From assembly GCF_003946165.1 (NCBI RefSeq), contig NZ_RHOI01000004.1, positions 62,001 through 126,000 on the forward strand: 64,000 nt of DNA, given 5' to 3'. Below are positions 33,910 through 43,838 of the stretch, piece after piece (the first letter of the stretch is position 1; every line of letters starts with the position of its first letter). The stretch comes from Lacticaseibacillus baoqingensis. Its GTDB lineage: Bacteria > Bacillota > Bacilli > Lactobacillales > Lactobacillaceae. A program made the translations under genes and the position numbers. The notes beneath the pieces are model-generated. The model had not been told where the DNA came from. It did not search any database and saw only the letters and a list, made by a program, of their open reading frames with translations.

Positions 33910-35238
33910 TCAATGACGCAGGCCTTTGGGATAAAGGTTCTTGATCGTTTGATTGACCAATTTACCAATGGCAAAGCCTTTGTCTTCACAAGTTAATAAG
34001 ACATAATGCTTGCCGCTTAAGGCACTTGGCAACAATTCGCCATGCCGATAGCGTAAATACTCCGCTTGCGAAACTTTGACGACTTGTTGAAACGCGGCAG
34101 GCGGCAAGGCAGTGGCCAAACTGTGTGAGGGTTCAAAACGATTCTTTTTGAAAGTCCCCAGATGCAACCCTGCCCGCACGATGCGCACATGCCGCCAATC
34201 CAAAGCCGTTTCAGGCACGGCAAACAATTGGTCTTTAACCGCCAACAAGTGTCCGCTAGGCATTTGCGTCAAGTTGGCTTTGACAAAGGTGTCAAAGTCC
34301 CGGCGCTGCGTAGCGCTTAAGCGCCCCCATTGCGGGTCATAACGCTTCACTGAGGCTTGGCCTGCTTTGACAAAGCGCGCCACAAAATGCCCTTCGCCGC
34401 GTAATTGGTGCGGCCATAAGCGCGCTGTATTGGCCACCGCCGGGTCGTTATCGGCCCATTTTGGCCGGCCTGAGGCAATGCCAGCCGGCTTTTGGATCGG
34501 GACTAATGTCAGCGGTAATTCGGCATTGGCCCAAGCGGCAATCTGTTCGTCTTCTTCTGGGCTGAAGGTACAAGTCGAATATACCAAGACCCCGCCTGGG
34601 CGCAGCATTTTTTCAGCCATCACTAAGATCTCGCGTTGGCGTTGCGCGCAAGCCGCCGGGTAATCTGGCGTCCAATATTGCATGGCGTCTGGATCTTTGC
34701 GAAACATGCCTTCACCAGAACACGGCGCATCCACCAGGATCTTGTCGAAGGCTTCTGGCCATGCTGCGGCTAAGCTGTCCGGGTCGTTGTTGGTGATCAA
34801 GGCATTGGTGATGCCAAAGCGTTCGACGTTGCTGGCTAAGATCTTAGCGCGGCTGCGATTGATCTCATTGGTGACGATCAAGCCTGACGCCCCCATAAAA
34901 CTGGCAATGTGGGTGGTCTTGCCCCCTGGTGCCGCGCACAGATCAAGCACACGCTCGCCTGGTTCAGGTGCTAACACAGTGGCGACAAATTGTGCGCTGG
35001 GTTCTTGGCTATAAACAAATCCGGAGACATGCTCGATGTCATTGCCAGCTACTTTGCCATAATGGCCCCAAGTGCTCCAGGGGATAGCCGGGCCGCCAAG
35101 CGCCAATGGAGCGGCTGGTTTCAAGGGATTGATGCGATAGCCGGTTTCGGCAGGTTGTTGAAACGTGGCGAAAAATGCGGGTGCTTCTGCACCTAATAAG
35201 CGTTGATATTTGGTTTTGAATCCTTCTGGAAAGTCCAT
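33910..35238 (-). CDS. RsmF/YebU-type rRNA (cytosine-5) methyltransferase
   Basis: SAM-dependent RNA m5C methyltransferase of the RsmB/F family. The SAM site CAAPGGKT (101-108), the two catalytic cysteines C173 (DAPCSGEGMF) and C223 (VYSTCTF), and a C-terminal RNA-binding domain with the RLWPHQLRGEGHF linker are present. Length is 442 residues. The start ATG 35238 follows GGGAG and overlaps the upstream gene's stop by one base; a longer frame upstream runs into that gene. Target base is not decided by sequence. Confidence 0.9.
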   Translation of the reverse strand: MDFPEGFKTKYQRLLGAEAPAFFATFQQPAETGYRINPLKPAAPLALGGPAIPWSTWGHYGKVAGNDIEHVSGFVYSQEPSAQFVATVLAPEPGERVLDLCAAPGGKTTHIASFMGASGLIVTNEINRSRAKILASNVERFGITNALITNNDPDSLAAAWPEAFDKILVDAPCSGEGMFRKDPDAMQYWTPDYPAACAQRQREILVMAEKMLRPGGVLVYSTCTFSPEEDEQIAAWANAELPLTLVPIQKPAGIASGRPKWADNDPAVANTARLWPHQLRGEGHFVARFVKAGQASVKRYDPQWGRLSATQRRDFDTFVKANLTQMPSGHLLAVKDQLFAVPETALDWRHVRIVRAGLHLGTFKKNRFEPSHSLATALPPAAFQQVVKVSQAEYLRYRHGELLPSALSGKHYVLLTCEDKGFAIGKLVNQTIKNLYPKGLRH

Positions 35239-36197
35239 TAACGGCTCCCTTCTCGATGGTAACGGGCGCGCAAGCCATAATAGGTGCCAGACACGTTGAC
35301 GGCCCATAAGGCGGCGACAAAAATGAGTAATCGGCTGTAGTCAGTCAGATAAAACGCACTGGTAGCAATGATCACACCGATCACCGCGACGACTGTGGCA
35401 TGCAGCGCTGCTTTGGCCCATAAGCCGCGCAAGAAACGTCCGCCCAGTGTCGGATCCATACCGCCGACTTGGCGCATCGGCGCCATGCGCCCTAAAAGCC
35501 AACTTAAGCCAAGCGTGACTAAGCCTAAGGCGATGCCAGCTGCGATCGTTGGCAAATGTTGGGTCCACCAGTTGGTTTGGCGGTCGCCTTTGCCATAATG
35601 ATATTGACTGGTGCTGGCAGCTTTTAATACCTGCTTGAGTTTGCCAGTTTGTGCTTTGATATTTTGGCCATCAGCGATCACCGTCAAATGATGGATGGTC
35701 GGCGCAGTCGTGGCGGCACTGGCATTCAAAAACTCCCCTGCATTCAAAGGACTGTCCAATCTGGTGGCGACGATGCCGATCACCGGAATATAGCGGTTAT
35801 CTTGGCGCCAGTAGCGCTGATTGCTGCCTTCATACAGGGATTTGGTTTGGGCCCGGCCGATCACCGCAACTGGCAAACTAGAACGCAGATCAGCGTCGGT
35901 AAACCACTGGCCTGACGTCACCGGCAGGGTGGCGTAATCACCGTGGCCGTAAAAATAGACATGCTGATCCGTTTGTTGAAACTGGACTTGCAGATTATTC
36001 AGTTTGGCCTCGGTCAACTTAACCACCGCTTGAGCTGGGGTCATGGCCGCTTTGGTGTGAAAAATCACGGCATTTTCGCTCAAGCCGTTATTCGCCAAGC
36101 GATCCGCATATTCTGCTTGATCATATGCCGACCACGTCAAGCCCGCCAAAACCACGACAGCCAGCCAAAGCAGGTCGATGAAAAATAATCGTTTCAA
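35238..36197 (-). CDS. Membrane protein with MacB-like extracytoplasmic domain
   Basis: A 319-residue protein: N-terminal membrane helix (LLWLAVVVLAGLTWSAY), an outside domain of about 180 residues, then three membrane helices. The outside part contains SGQWFTDADLRSSLPVAVIG, the pattern of the MacB periplasmic core found in ABC permeases such as MacB/FtsX. No ATPase gene is adjacent, so it may partner with one elsewhere. Its stop overlaps the start of the rRNA methyltransferase gene, so the two are coexpressed. Specific function unknown. Confidence 0.72.
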   Translation of the reverse strand: MKRLFFIDLLWLAVVVLAGLTWSAYDQAEYADRLANNGLSENAVIFHTKAAMTPAQAVVKLTEAKLNNLQVQFQQTDQHVYFYGHGDYATLPVTSGQWFTDADLRSSLPVAVIGRAQTKSLYEGSNQRYWRQDNRYIPVIGIVATRLDSPLNAGEFLNASAATTAPTIHHLTVIADGQNIKAQTGKLKQVLKAASTSQYHYGKGDRQTNWWTQHLPTIAAGIALGLVTLGLSWLLGRMAPMRQVGGMDPTLGGRFLRGLWAKAALHATVVAVIGVIIATSAFYLTDYSRLLIFVAALWAVNVSGTYYGLRARYHREGSR

Positions 36198-36210
36198 AAG
36201 GGCCTCCTTT

Positions 36211-36948
36211 TTAGCGCATCAAATAGATCCGCTCGTTAATGGCATCAAATTGCGGCAAGGCGCGATTCAATGCCAATAGCCGCCGATCTGCGACAAATCG
36301 CGCTTGAGACCAAAATAAGCGGCTATTGGTCGCCCCGTTGCGTTCCCCTATGACAAAAAAAGCCAGGCCGCTAAAATGTTGGCGCAACGTGGTCAAAAAC
36401 TGGACATCGTTCAAATCGTGATCCGGGCTCCAAGCCATGACCACGGCATCCACCGCATGGCCGTATGTCCATAAAGCGGCAGTCGCACCAAGCGGCTGCA
36501 GCACCACTAACGGGTCTTTGCCGGTCACATTTTCCCCTGTCCAGCTTAACGGGTCGGTGGTGATCACCTGATTGCCTTGTGCTTGCAAGCCGGCGCTGAT
36601 GTAGCCGTTGCCAGCGGCGACTTCCAAATAGCGTTGCGGGCCAAACAATTGCTGCCAAGTGGCAAACAGGTGCTGGGTGACAAATGACCACATGCCAAAA
36701 TGATACGCCACGTACTGGCGAAAATTGCGCAGCATGGCATCCAATGCCTTGATCGCAGCCGGATCACGGCCAAGCAAGATGGCTTGTGCATAATCGCCTG
36801 GGGTCACCCCTAAGCGCGGCAGCGGCGTTTGGGGTAATTCGTGGCGGCTCAAGGCGTCTCGCACTGCCGCTGCTGCGGTGACTTGTTTGGCGATGGCAGG
36901 GATGGCGACGGCATGGTTCAATTGTAGTAAGCGCGGCCAATAGTCCAA
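36211..36948 (-). CDS. SAM-dependent methyltransferase-like protein
   Basis: A 245-residue cytoplasmic protein. The middle contains a Rossmann motif I (RYLEVAAGNGYISAGLQAQG) and an acidic TTDPLSW turn, as in class I methyltransferases; the substrate is unknown. TTG 36948 is chosen as start because AAAGGAG lies nine bases upstream; the open frame continues upstream through a terminator hairpin and cannot be real there. It is followed 13 bases later by the MacB-like gene, and the three minus-strand genes look like one operon. Confidence 0.68.
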   Translation of the reverse strand: MDYWPRLLQLNHAVAIPAIAKQVTAAAAVRDALSRHELPQTPLPRLGVTPGDYAQAILLGRDPAAIKALDAMLRNFRQYVAYHFGMWSFVTQHLFATWQQLFGPQRYLEVAAGNGYISAGLQAQGNQVITTDPLSWTGENVTGKDPLVVLQPLGATAALWTYGHAVDAVVMAWSPDHDLNDVQFLTTLRQHFSGLAFFVIGERNGATNSRLFWSQARFVADRRLLALNRALPQFDAINERIYLMR

Positions 36949-36970
36949 GTATGCGTGCTCCTTTCGACAG

Positions 36971-36992
36971 AAAAAAACCGCCTGGGGCGGTT
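36971..36992 (-). terminator. Terminator after the SufT/PaaD-like gene
   Basis: On the minus strand AACCGCC and GGCGGTT close over a short loop and are followed by seven T residues. The stem overlaps the end of the gene, whose stop codon lies at its base. Confidence 0.8.
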
Positions 36993-37340
36993 TTAGTGGA
37001 TCCCTAACGCCATTTTGGCATAACGGCTCATTCGCTCTGGACCCCATGCTGGGTACCAAACCAAATGGATCTCGACAGACTTGATCCCATCGATACCAAG
37101 TAAGGCACGGTGAATATCATCATCCAAGATGTCCGTCAACGGGCAGCCCATGGTCGTCAAGGTCATTTCAACATCGCAATGACCGTTTTCGTCCAGATCC
37201 ACCCCATAAATCAACCCTAAATTGATCAAGTCGATTCCTAATTCTGGATCGATGACCGTTTCTAGAGCTTCGAGGATCTCACCTTTCATCTTGTCGAAAT
37301 AAGCGCTGTCGGTAGTCGTCGATTCTGGTTCTGTCGCCAT
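36993..37340 (-). CDS. MIP18/SufT-like iron-sulfur assembly protein (DUF59)
   Basis: Proteins with this domain (PaaD, SufT, MIP18) help mature iron-sulfur proteins. The 115-residue protein shows VIDPELGIDLINLGLIYGVDL, the conserved MTLTTMGCP with the family cysteine, and the C-terminal VWYPAWGPERMS. An AGGAGG-type site precedes the ATG. It forms a two-gene unit with the tautomerase upstream and is ended by its own terminator. No other Suf or Nif genes are nearby. Confidence 0.88.
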   Translation of the reverse strand: MATEPESTTTDSAYFDKMKGEILEALETVIDPELGIDLINLGLIYGVDLDENGHCDVEMTLTTMGCPLTDILDDDIHRALLGIDGIKSVEIHLVWYPAWGPERMSRYAKMALGIH

Positions 37341-37356
37341 AAGCGCGGCCTCCTGT

Positions 37357-37545
37357 CTACTTTTCGTCGGCTTTCAAAACACCGCCAACGGCATAATGCT
37401 CTTTTTGCATCTCGTTCAAGACGACATGGATATGTTCCTTAGGCGCGCCAGTATTTTTGGCGATCGCCTCAGTGACGTCTTGGACCATCTGCCGCAACTG
37501 TTCGCGTGATCGTCCTTCGATCAGCTCGATGTGTACGAGTGGCAT
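37357..37545 (-). CDS. 4-oxalocrotonate tautomerase family protein
   Basis: A 62-residue protein of the usual size, with the catalytic Pro directly after the start Met ([13 protein letters not shown]) and [13 protein letters not shown] in the helix, as in 4-OT/YwhB proteins. The natural substrate in lactobacilli is unknown. It begins 92 bases from the divergent dipeptidase gene, and GAGGGA precedes its ATG. Confidence 0.88.
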   Translation of the reverse strand: MPLVHIELIEGRSREQLRQMVQDVTEAIAKNTGAPKEHIHVVLNEMQKEHYAVGGVLKADEK

Positions 37546-37610
37546 ACGATCCCTCCTTCAACTTGTATGCAACCATTCTAGCACAGGATGCCTTGCAAGA
37601 CCATCTTCGG

Positions 37611-37616
37611 TATAAT
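37611..37616 (+). promoter_or_regulatory. -10 element of the dipeptidase gene
   Basis: A perfect TATAAT lies 22 bases before the start codon. A -35 at the right distance is not clear. Confidence 0.5.
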
Positions 37617-37637
37617 AGACAAAAAAGGAGTTAGAAT

Positions 37638-39044
37638 ATGCCAATTCGCAGTTCATGTACCAGTATCTTGATCGGAAAAAATGCCAGCGCAGACGGATCT
37701 GTAATGATCGGGCGCAATGAAGACAGCAAAGCCGCATGGCCTAAGCACTTGGTCGTGCGGCCAGCGCAGGCAAAAGCACAAACCTTCACGTCAAAAGCCA
37801 CCGCTTTTAGCCTCACTTTGCCGGCTAATGCGCTGCAATATACTGCCACCCCTGAATGGACTGATGAGTTCGGGGTGTTTGAAGAAGCCGGGATCAACAG
37901 TGCCGGCGTGGCGATGAGCGCCACCGAAAGTGCCTATGCGAATGCGCGGGTGCTGGCGTATGATCCTTTTGTTGCCCAAGGGATCCTTGAAGAAGCCATG
38001 GTGACCGTCGTGCTGCCTTATATCACCTCTGCCAAAGCGGGGGTCCAGCGGTTAGGCAAGCTGGTGGCGGCTTATGGCGCTGGTGAAGCCAATGGGGTGT
38101 TGTTTGCCGACCATGACGAAGCGTGGTATATGGAAATCGCCACGGGACATCACTGGGTCGCCGCGCGGATCCCTGATGATCAGTATGCAGTCGTGGCCAA
38201 TCAATTAGCGATCCAAACAGTCGATTTTGCGTCACCAGATTTCATGTTTAGTGCCGGCTTGCGTGATTTTGCCCAAAAACACGATTTGTGGCAACCGCAA
38301 ACTCCATTTGATTTTCGCCGGATCTTTGGCACTGATTCTGAGTTTGACCGCATTTACAACACGCCGCGGGTATTCGATGGTCAAAGACGCTTGACCCCTA
38401 GCCGCCCAGCCGAACCCACCGCTTCTGACTTGCCATTCACGCTGCGGCCGGATTTGCCGCTGCATGTTGAAGACGCATTTGCAGTATTAGGCAGTCATTA
38501 TCAAGAAACCAATTATGACCCCACAGATCCTAATGCCACTGAAGGCCACCGGTTTCGCCCGATCAGCCTGGCACGGACGCAAGAAGCGCATGTGTTGCAA
38601 TTGCGGCCGCAATTGCCCTACCCCATTGCCGACATTCACTGGCTGGCGCTAGGAGTCGCTGCTGAAAGCCAATTTGTGCCATTTTTTGCTGGGGCGACGG
38701 CATTTCCAGATGATTATCGCCGCGGCGGCTTGCCTGCCGGCTTGGATTCCGCTTATTGGCAGTACAAGCTGGCTGGGGTCTTGATCGATGCCCATTTCAA
38801 ACGCTTCAGCCGCGACTTGGACGCTGTGCAGCAGCAAACTCACGCCAAGCTTTTAGCCAGCATCGCGCAAGCCGATCAAGCCAGTGCAGGACTTAGCGCC
38901 AGCGACTTAGCCGCTTTGGCGACTACCGCAAGTGCGGCGAATGCCGACATTGCCCGCAGTGCATGGCAAGCGTTTACGATGCAGCTATTACAAACGAGTA
39001 CTGACTTGAGTCCGTTGAATTTTAACACGGATGCGAATTTGTAA
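37638..39044 (+). CDS. pepD: C69-family dipeptidase
   Basis: Ntn-hydrolase dipeptidase of the lactobacillus PepD type. The N-terminal nucleophile is Cys7 in RSSCTSILIGKNASADGS, followed by the family's MIGRNEDSK. ATGHHWVAARIPDD and the AVVANQLAIQ region also fit. Length is 468 residues, as usual. AAAAGGAG precedes the ATG. Intracellular digestion of peptides from casein-like substrates is the family's role. A single gene between divergent and convergent neighbours. Confidence 0.92.
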   Translation: MPIRSSCTSILIGKNASADGSVMIGRNEDSKAAWPKHLVVRPAQAKAQTFTSKATAFSLTLPANALQYTATPEWTDEFGVFEEAGINSAGVAMSATESAYANARVLAYDPFVAQGILEEAMVTVVLPYITSAKAGVQRLGKLVAAYGAGEANGVLFADHDEAWYMEIATGHHWVAARIPDDQYAVVANQLAIQTVDFASPDFMFSAGLRDFAQKHDLWQPQTPFDFRRIFGTDSEFDRIYNTPRVFDGQRRLTPSRPAEPTASDLPFTLRPDLPLHVEDAFAVLGSHYQETNYDPTDPNATEGHRFRPISLARTQEAHVLQLRPQLPYPIADIHWLALGVAAESQFVPFFAGATAFPDDYRRGGLPAGLDSAYWQYKLAGVLIDAHFKRFSRDLDAVQQQTHAKLLASIAQADQASAGLSASDLAALATTASAANADIARSAWQAFTMQLLQTSTDLSPLNFNTDANL

Positions 39045-39072
39045 CCTGCAGTGATCGCAAATGCACGCACGC

Positions 39073-39129
39073 CAATAAACGCCTTGGGACCGCGATCCTT
39101 AACCGAATCGCGGCCTCAAGGCGCTATTG
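39073..39129. terminator. Long hairpin between pepD and nif3
   Basis: A 17-base arm starting CGCCTTG pairs with an arm ending CAAGGCG around an 11-base loop with few mismatches, and CAATA/TATTG extends it outward. It sits between convergent genes and probably terminates both, although the T-tracts are poor. Confidence 0.55.
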
Positions 39130-39172
39130 TCTTGGGCGAAAACCGCTTCGCGGCTCCGCCGGTTATTTTGAG

Positions 39173-39964
39173 CTATAAAAAGGTGAATGGATCGGTATTC
39201 AAAGCGGAAGGCAAGACGGTGATCGGCCAGTCGGCAGTTGCAGCCCAATCTTGGAGCATTGATGCGACCTGCTTTTTCATAATGGCTTCAATATGGTGCC
39301 CGGGATCGATCACCGGCAGATCATACGCAAGCATGTCATGGCCGGTGTGATAATAGACATCCCCGGTCACATACACATCTGCCCCGGCTAATTGCGCTTG
39401 CCGGAAAAACTTGCCGCCATCCCCGCCTAAAACCGCGATATGGCGAACTTGCCGGTTTAAGTCAGTGGCGATCACACGCAAGCCGGCAAGGGCAAAAGTA
39501 GTTTTAAGCTGCGCGGCAAAATCCGCTAAGCGCAGTGCTTGCGGCAGCTCGCCAATGCGTCCCATGCCCGCTTCCGGGCCGTCATCAATGAAAGGACGCA
39601 CAGCGGTAAGCTGCATTGCTTGCGCCAGCCAATCGTTCATCCCGCCGGCAGCACGATCCAAGTTCGTATGGGCAGCGTACACCAAAATCCCATGACGCAC
39701 ACATTCCGCATACATTTCATTTTGCGGCACCGCAAGATCTAAAGGCTGCACTGGGCGAAACATGGCTGGATGGTGCGCGAAGATCATATCCGCCCCATTA
39801 GCGATCGCTTCTTGGACCACTTCTGGGCGGACATCTAACGTGACCAATACCTTGTGCACGGGTTGATCCAAGCGGCCGATTTGTAAGCCGATCGGATCGC
39901 CTGGTACCGCTAGAGCTTGCGGGGCAAATTGTTCAAAACGGGTGATCAAAGTTTCAGCGCGCAT
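39173..39964 (-). CDS. Nif3-like dinuclear metal centre protein (DUF34)
   Basis: A 263-residue NIF3/DUF34 protein, the YqfO family. The metal ligands are visible in FAHHPAMF, YAAHTNLDRA, and YVTGDVYYHTGHD plus DPGHHIEAIM. Function is debated; the annotation GTP cyclohydrolase I type 2 is widespread but weakly supported. The start ATG 39964 lies inside the 3' end of trmK, so they are translationally coupled, the usual arrangement after sigA in Bacillales. Confidence 0.9.
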   Translation of the reverse strand: MRAETLITRFEQFAPQALAVPGDPIGLQIGRLDQPVHKVLVTLDVRPEVVQEAIANGADMIFAHHPAMFRPVQPLDLAVPQNEMYAECVRHGILVYAAHTNLDRAAGGMNDWLAQAMQLTAVRPFIDDGPEAGMGRIGELPQALRLADFAAQLKTTFALAGLRVIATDLNRQVRHIAVLGGDGGKFFRQAQLAGADVYVTGDVYYHTGHDMLAYDLPVIDPGHHIEAIMKKQVASMLQDWAATADWPITVLPSALNTDPFTFL

Positions 39965-40652
39965 CGCGGACCTCCTGCAGCAACTGCAGCCGAGCGGCTT
40001 CTGCGGCCACTTTTGCCGGCGCAAGCTGGTTGGCTTGACGCAAGCCGGCAAGAATATGCTGCGATGTGGCGATCAAACGATCTAATTGACGCAGAAATAA
40101 CGGGCTGCGCTTTTGGCGCAAGACTGGCCCGAGCAAGAGATCGGCTTCGGTGTACGGGACTTCGGGTTTGGTTTGGCCCGCAACGATGATGGGATAAACA
40201 TGGCCATCATCTTCCAGCAAGTCCTCATCTAAGATCCCAAATTCATGCGCAGCCAGCCAGGCGCGAACCGTGTAGTCATCTCGATTAGGCTCTAAGATCA
40301 AGCTCTCGGTGCCATCAAGATGGTCAGCCCCTGCCGTTAAGATCTCTACCATCAGCTGGCCGCCCATCCCGGCGATGATCACGGTATCGATGCCGTCAGC
40401 CGGCGTAATGCCTTGCAGCCCATCTGCTTGGCGGACAACGACCAGGTCTTGGACTTGTGCGTGCGCCACGTTGGCTTGTGCGATCGCACAAGGACCGGCG
40501 CCAATATCGGAAGCAACCGCGTATTCAATCGATTTGGCTTGGGCTAAGGCGATCGGGATATAAGCGTGGTCGGTACCGATGTCGGCGATCCGGGACCCAG
40601 GTTCAACGAAATCAGCAATGCTTTGGAGGCGTTTGGATAAATGAATGGTCAT
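39954..40652 (-). CDS. trmK: tRNA (adenine-22-N1)-methyltransferase TrmK
   Basis: Methylates A22 in bacterial tRNAs. The SAM-binding motif is IADIGTDHAYIPIALA (22-37), followed by ASDIGAGP and the family's TVIIAGMGGQLM and LILEPNRDDYTVRAWL. A helical C-terminal region completes 232 residues. AAAGGAG precedes the ATG. Placed directly downstream of rpoD but separated from it by a strong terminator. Confidence 0.92.
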   Translation of the reverse strand: MTIHLSKRLQSIADFVEPGSRIADIGTDHAYIPIALAQAKSIEYAVASDIGAGPCAIAQANVAHAQVQDLVVVRQADGLQGITPADGIDTVIIAGMGGQLMVEILTAGADHLDGTESLILEPNRDDYTVRAWLAAHEFGILDEDLLEDDGHVYPIIVAGQTKPEVPYTEADLLLGPVLRQKRSPLFLRQLDRLIATSQHILAGLRQANQLAPAKVAAEAARLQLLQEVRDAR

Positions 40653-40691
40653 GATTTTCTCCTTTAAATAATTGCACTTCCTTAAGTATAC

Positions 40692-40716
40692 AAAAAAACC
40701 GCCGAAAACGGCGGTT
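40692..40716 (-). terminator. Terminator of dnaG-rpoD
   Basis: On the minus strand AACCGCCG and CGGCGGTT form a perfect 8-bp stem with a 4-base loop, followed by seven T residues. Confidence 0.9.
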
Positions 40717-40725
40717 TTCTTTTGC

Positions 40726-41838
40726 CTATTCCAGGAAATCTTTGAGCTGCTTGGAACGGCTTGGGTGGCGAAGCTTGCGCAAAGCCTTGGCTTCGATCTG
40801 GCGGATCCGTTCGCGGGTCACACCAAAGACTTTCCCAACTTCTTCCAAGGTCCGCGTCCGGCCATCATCCAAACCAAAACGCAGCCGCAAGACATTTTCT
40901 TCACGGTCAGTCAAGGTATCCAGCACACTTTCCAGCTGCTCTTTGAGCAATTCATAGCTGGCGTGGTCTTCTGGTGAAGTGGCATCTTGGTCTTCGATGA
41001 AGTCGCCTAAATGCGAATCATCCTCTTCGCCGATCGGCGTTTCCAAGGAAACAGGTTCTTGCGCGATCTTTAAGATCTCGCGGACCTTTTCGGTTGGCAT
41101 GTCCATTTCTGCCCCAATTTCTTCAGGCGTCGGTTCCCGGCCGAGATCTTGGAGCAGCTGGCGTTGGATCCGGATCAACTTGTTGATGGTTTCCACCATA
41201 TGCACAGGGATCCGGATCGTCCGGGCTTGATCCGCGATCGCACGGGTGATCGCCTGGCGGATCCACCAAGTGGCGTAAGTGGAAAACTTGAAGCCTTTAC
41301 GGTAGTCGAACTTCTCGACCGCCTTCATCAGCCCCATATTCCCTTCTTGGATCAGATCCAAAAACTGCATGCCCCGACCGACATAGCGCTTCGCAATGGA
41401 AACCACGAGTCGTAAGTTGGCTTCGGCTAGCCGTTGTTTGGCTTCTTGGTCGCCTTGTTCGATCTTGAGCGCCAAAGCCACTTCTTCGTCGGCGGTCAGC
41501 AAGTTGACCCGGCCGATCTCTTTAAGATACATCCGCACCGGATCATTGATCTTAACGCCGCTTGGGGCGGTGAGATCTTTCATTTCTTTTTTGGTGACGG
41601 CTTTGGTCCGCTTGAGGGCGTGCGTGGTCGGGTCACCATTCTTGTCGACGATCGAGATCCCGTTGTCTTCTAAGCGCTGCATCAAGTCATCAACGGCTTC
41701 GCTTTTCAACGAAAAAGGCTTGACGATTTTATCGACTAAGTCGTCGTTGGTGATCTGCTTTTCTTTTTTGAATTCTTTGATCACTTTTTTAACCGCAGCA
41801 TCATATTTTGGATCTGTCTTGGTCGTCTTTTCAGCCAT
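40726..41838 (-). CDS. rpoD: Primary sigma factor RpoD (SigA)
   Basis: Housekeeping sigma-70 factor of 370 residues. Region 1.2 ([12 protein letters not shown]), 2.1-2.4 ([55 protein letters not shown]), 3.0 ([13 protein letters not shown]) and 4.2 ([19 protein letters not shown]) are intact. The short N-terminus is acidic and lysine-rich, typical of Firmicutes. It follows dnaG on the same strand after 34 bases, and the pair forms the remnant of the macromolecular synthesis operon. Confidence 0.98.
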   Translation of the reverse strand: MAEKTTKTDPKYDAAVKKVIKEFKKEKQITNDDLVDKIVKPFSLKSEAVDDLMQRLEDNGISIVDKNGDPTTHALKRTKAVTKKEMKDLTAPSGVKINDPVRMYLKEIGRVNLLTADEEVALALKIEQGDQEAKQRLAEANLRLVVSIAKRYVGRGMQFLDLIQEGNMGLMKAVEKFDYRKGFKFSTYATWWIRQAITRAIADQARTIRIPVHMVETINKLIRIQRQLLQDLGREPTPEEIGAEMDMPTEKVREILKIAQEPVSLETPIGEEDDSHLGDFIEDQDATSPEDHASYELLKEQLESVLDTLTDREENVLRLRFGLDDGRTRTLEEVGKVFGVTRERIRQIEAKALRKLRHPSRSKQLKDFLE

Positions 41839-41872
41839 TAAAGTTCCTCCTTCGAGGCGGTTGCCCGTCTCC

Positions 41873-43696
41873 TTAAACGTTACTGTTGGTCTTATATGCG
41901 CGCATCAAGTTGACATATTGAATACTCAACTTCGTGACGCCGGCCTTATCTCCCAGTTGCTGCGCTTGGCGCAACGCCTGTTTGACTTGTTGCAATTGTG
42001 AAAACGTCTGATTCGTCGCGATCAGCGCGATCAAATCATCGATCAGCTCTGATTCCGGCTCCGGCAGTTGCGATTGCATCGAAACGTCAGTTGCCGTGGT
42101 CATCAACTCCGGTGGGATCTGATCCAGATAAGCGGCGAAGTCAGGTTGTTGGGTCGTGGCCGCATAAGCGATCCACGCATCAAACAACTGTTGATACGCC
42201 GGATGGGCAAACTTAAAATCCTGGGTATGCAACTGGCGCGCGATCAGCGGTTCTTGCCAAGCATAATAAAGCAATTCCCGTTCTGCCCGCTCAAACTTAT
42301 CATAATGCGGCGCAGCGCTGACCGCCACTGCTGGCGAAGCACCATAATCTTCAGGGTATGGCGCTTCTTCTGGCGGCGGCGGAGCTTGCGGCATGGGTGC
42401 TGCTTGCGGCAATGATAAGCGCAAGTCTTCAACCGCCACGTTGGTCACCGCGCTGACTTGTTGCAAATAGATGGTTTGCGCTGCAGGTTCGCTGACGCGC
42501 GCGATTTGCGGCAAAGCGGCATCGATATATGCCAGGCGATCGCGATCATTGGTCATATCTTTGCCACTGGCCATGAACTGCAACTGGAAAGCCAAAGGCG
42601 TCAGCACTTGGTGCAGCTGCGCTTGAAAGGCAGCCGCCCCGCGGGCTTTGATATACTCATCAGGATCTTGTTGATCCGGCAGTACGACCACGTTTGTTTC
42701 TAAGCGCGGATGATTCTCGACTAATGCTAAAGCCCGGGCAGTCGCCTTTTGTCCTGGGGCATCACCGTCATAGCAAATGATCAATTGCCGGGTTTGATGG
42801 GCAATGATCTGCACTTGCTCTTGCGTCAAGCTCGTGCCCATCGAGGCGATCCCTACTGGAATGCCTGCTTGATAAGCCGCGATCACATCCATAAAGCCTT
42901 CAAACAAGATCGCCGCACCATAGCTTTTAAACTCTGACTTAGCAGCATCAAGATTGAATAAGACATTGCGCTTGTTAAACAAGCTGGTTTCTGGACTATT
43001 GAGATACTTGGCTTGTGCAGATCCTGATAACACACGGCCAGAAAAGCCGATCACCGCGCCAAAGGCATCTTTAAGCGGGAACATGATTCGGTCCTTGAAC
43101 CGCGCATGCAGCGCCCCAGTGTCATCTTCAACAAATAACCCGCTGGCTCGCTGGGTCGCATAATCGACGCCTTGTTTTTCTAAAAATGCTCGGATCAAGT
43201 CGTTGTCTGCCGGCGCATAACCGATCTCGAAGTGGTCGATCGTTTCGCGACTCAAGCCGCGCTTGGTGAGGTAGGCCAATGCAGGTTCGCCGCTGACTGT
43301 GTTCACCAACACGTGGTGGCACAAGTCGGTGACTTCCCGCAACAGTGTCTTTTGCGCCGTCTTGGCAGGATCTTCCGGCTGTTTGGCGTGAGCAGGCGTG
43401 ATCGCAACTGGGATATGCACATACTCAGCAACTTTTGCCACGGCTTCAGGAAAGCTCAGGTGGTCATAATCCATCACAAAGGTGAAGACATTGCCGCCGC
43501 GGCCACATGAGAAGCATTTGAAGATCTGCTTAGATTCATTGACCGAAAAAGACGGCGTTTTCTCCTCGTGGAAAGGACAGACCCCAAAGAGGTTTTGCCC
43601 TTTAGACTGGAGCGATACATACTGGCCAATATAATCAGCGATGTTGACGGTGGTCCGGATCTGATCCACCGTCGCTTCCGGAATCATGCTTGCCAC
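41873..43696 (-). CDS. dnaG: DNA primase DnaG
   Basis: Makes RNA primers at the fork. The zinc finger [13 protein letters not shown]...[11 protein letters not shown] is near residue 40, the TOPRIM domain shows [17 protein letters not shown] and CYDGDAPG, and the C-terminal helicase-binding region is preceded by a Pro-rich linker ([13 protein letters not shown]). GTG 43696 is chosen because AAAGGAG lies seven bases upstream; the in-frame ATG three codons later is too far. Length is 607 residues. Confidence 0.96.
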   Translation of the reverse strand: MASMIPEATVDQIRTTVNIADYIGQYVSLQSKGQNLFGVCPFHEEKTPSFSVNESKQIFKCFSCGRGGNVFTFVMDYDHLSFPEAVAKVAEYVHIPVAITPAHAKQPEDPAKTAQKTLLREVTDLCHHVLVNTVSGEPALAYLTKRGLSRETIDHFEIGYAPADNDLIRAFLEKQGVDYATQRASGLFVEDDTGALHARFKDRIMFPLKDAFGAVIGFSGRVLSGSAQAKYLNSPETSLFNKRNVLFNLDAAKSEFKSYGAAILFEGFMDVIAAYQAGIPVGIASMGTSLTQEQVQIIAHQTRQLIICYDGDAPGQKATARALALVENHPRLETNVVVLPDQQDPDEYIKARGAAAFQAQLHQVLTPLAFQLQFMASGKDMTNDRDRLAYIDAALPQIARVSEPAAQTIYLQQVSAVTNVAVEDLRLSLPQAAPMPQAPPPPEEAPYPEDYGASPAVAVSAAPHYDKFERAERELLYYAWQEPLIARQLHTQDFKFAHPAYQQLFDAWIAYAATTQQPDFAAYLDQIPPELMTTATDVSMQSQLPEPESELIDDLIALIATNQTFSQLQQVKQALRQAQQLGDKAGVTKLSIQYVNLMRAYKTNSNV

Positions 43697-43796
43697 ACGC
43701 TCACTCCTTTCCAACCACAGCATAGCGGTAAAAAGTCGCACTTCGAGGTGAAATGCGACTTCATTGACCGTTTCGTTGCACAATAATGCAACCTAT

Positions 43797-43825
43797 AGTA
43801 TAGCTGATATCTGCCGAAAACGCAA
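43797..43825 (-). promoter_or_regulatory. Probable dnaG-rpoD promoter
   Basis: On the minus strand TTGCGT and TATACT are separated by 17 bases, about 100 bases before the dnaG start. Confidence 0.45.
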
Positions 43826-43838
43826 CCCTTGAGGACGC

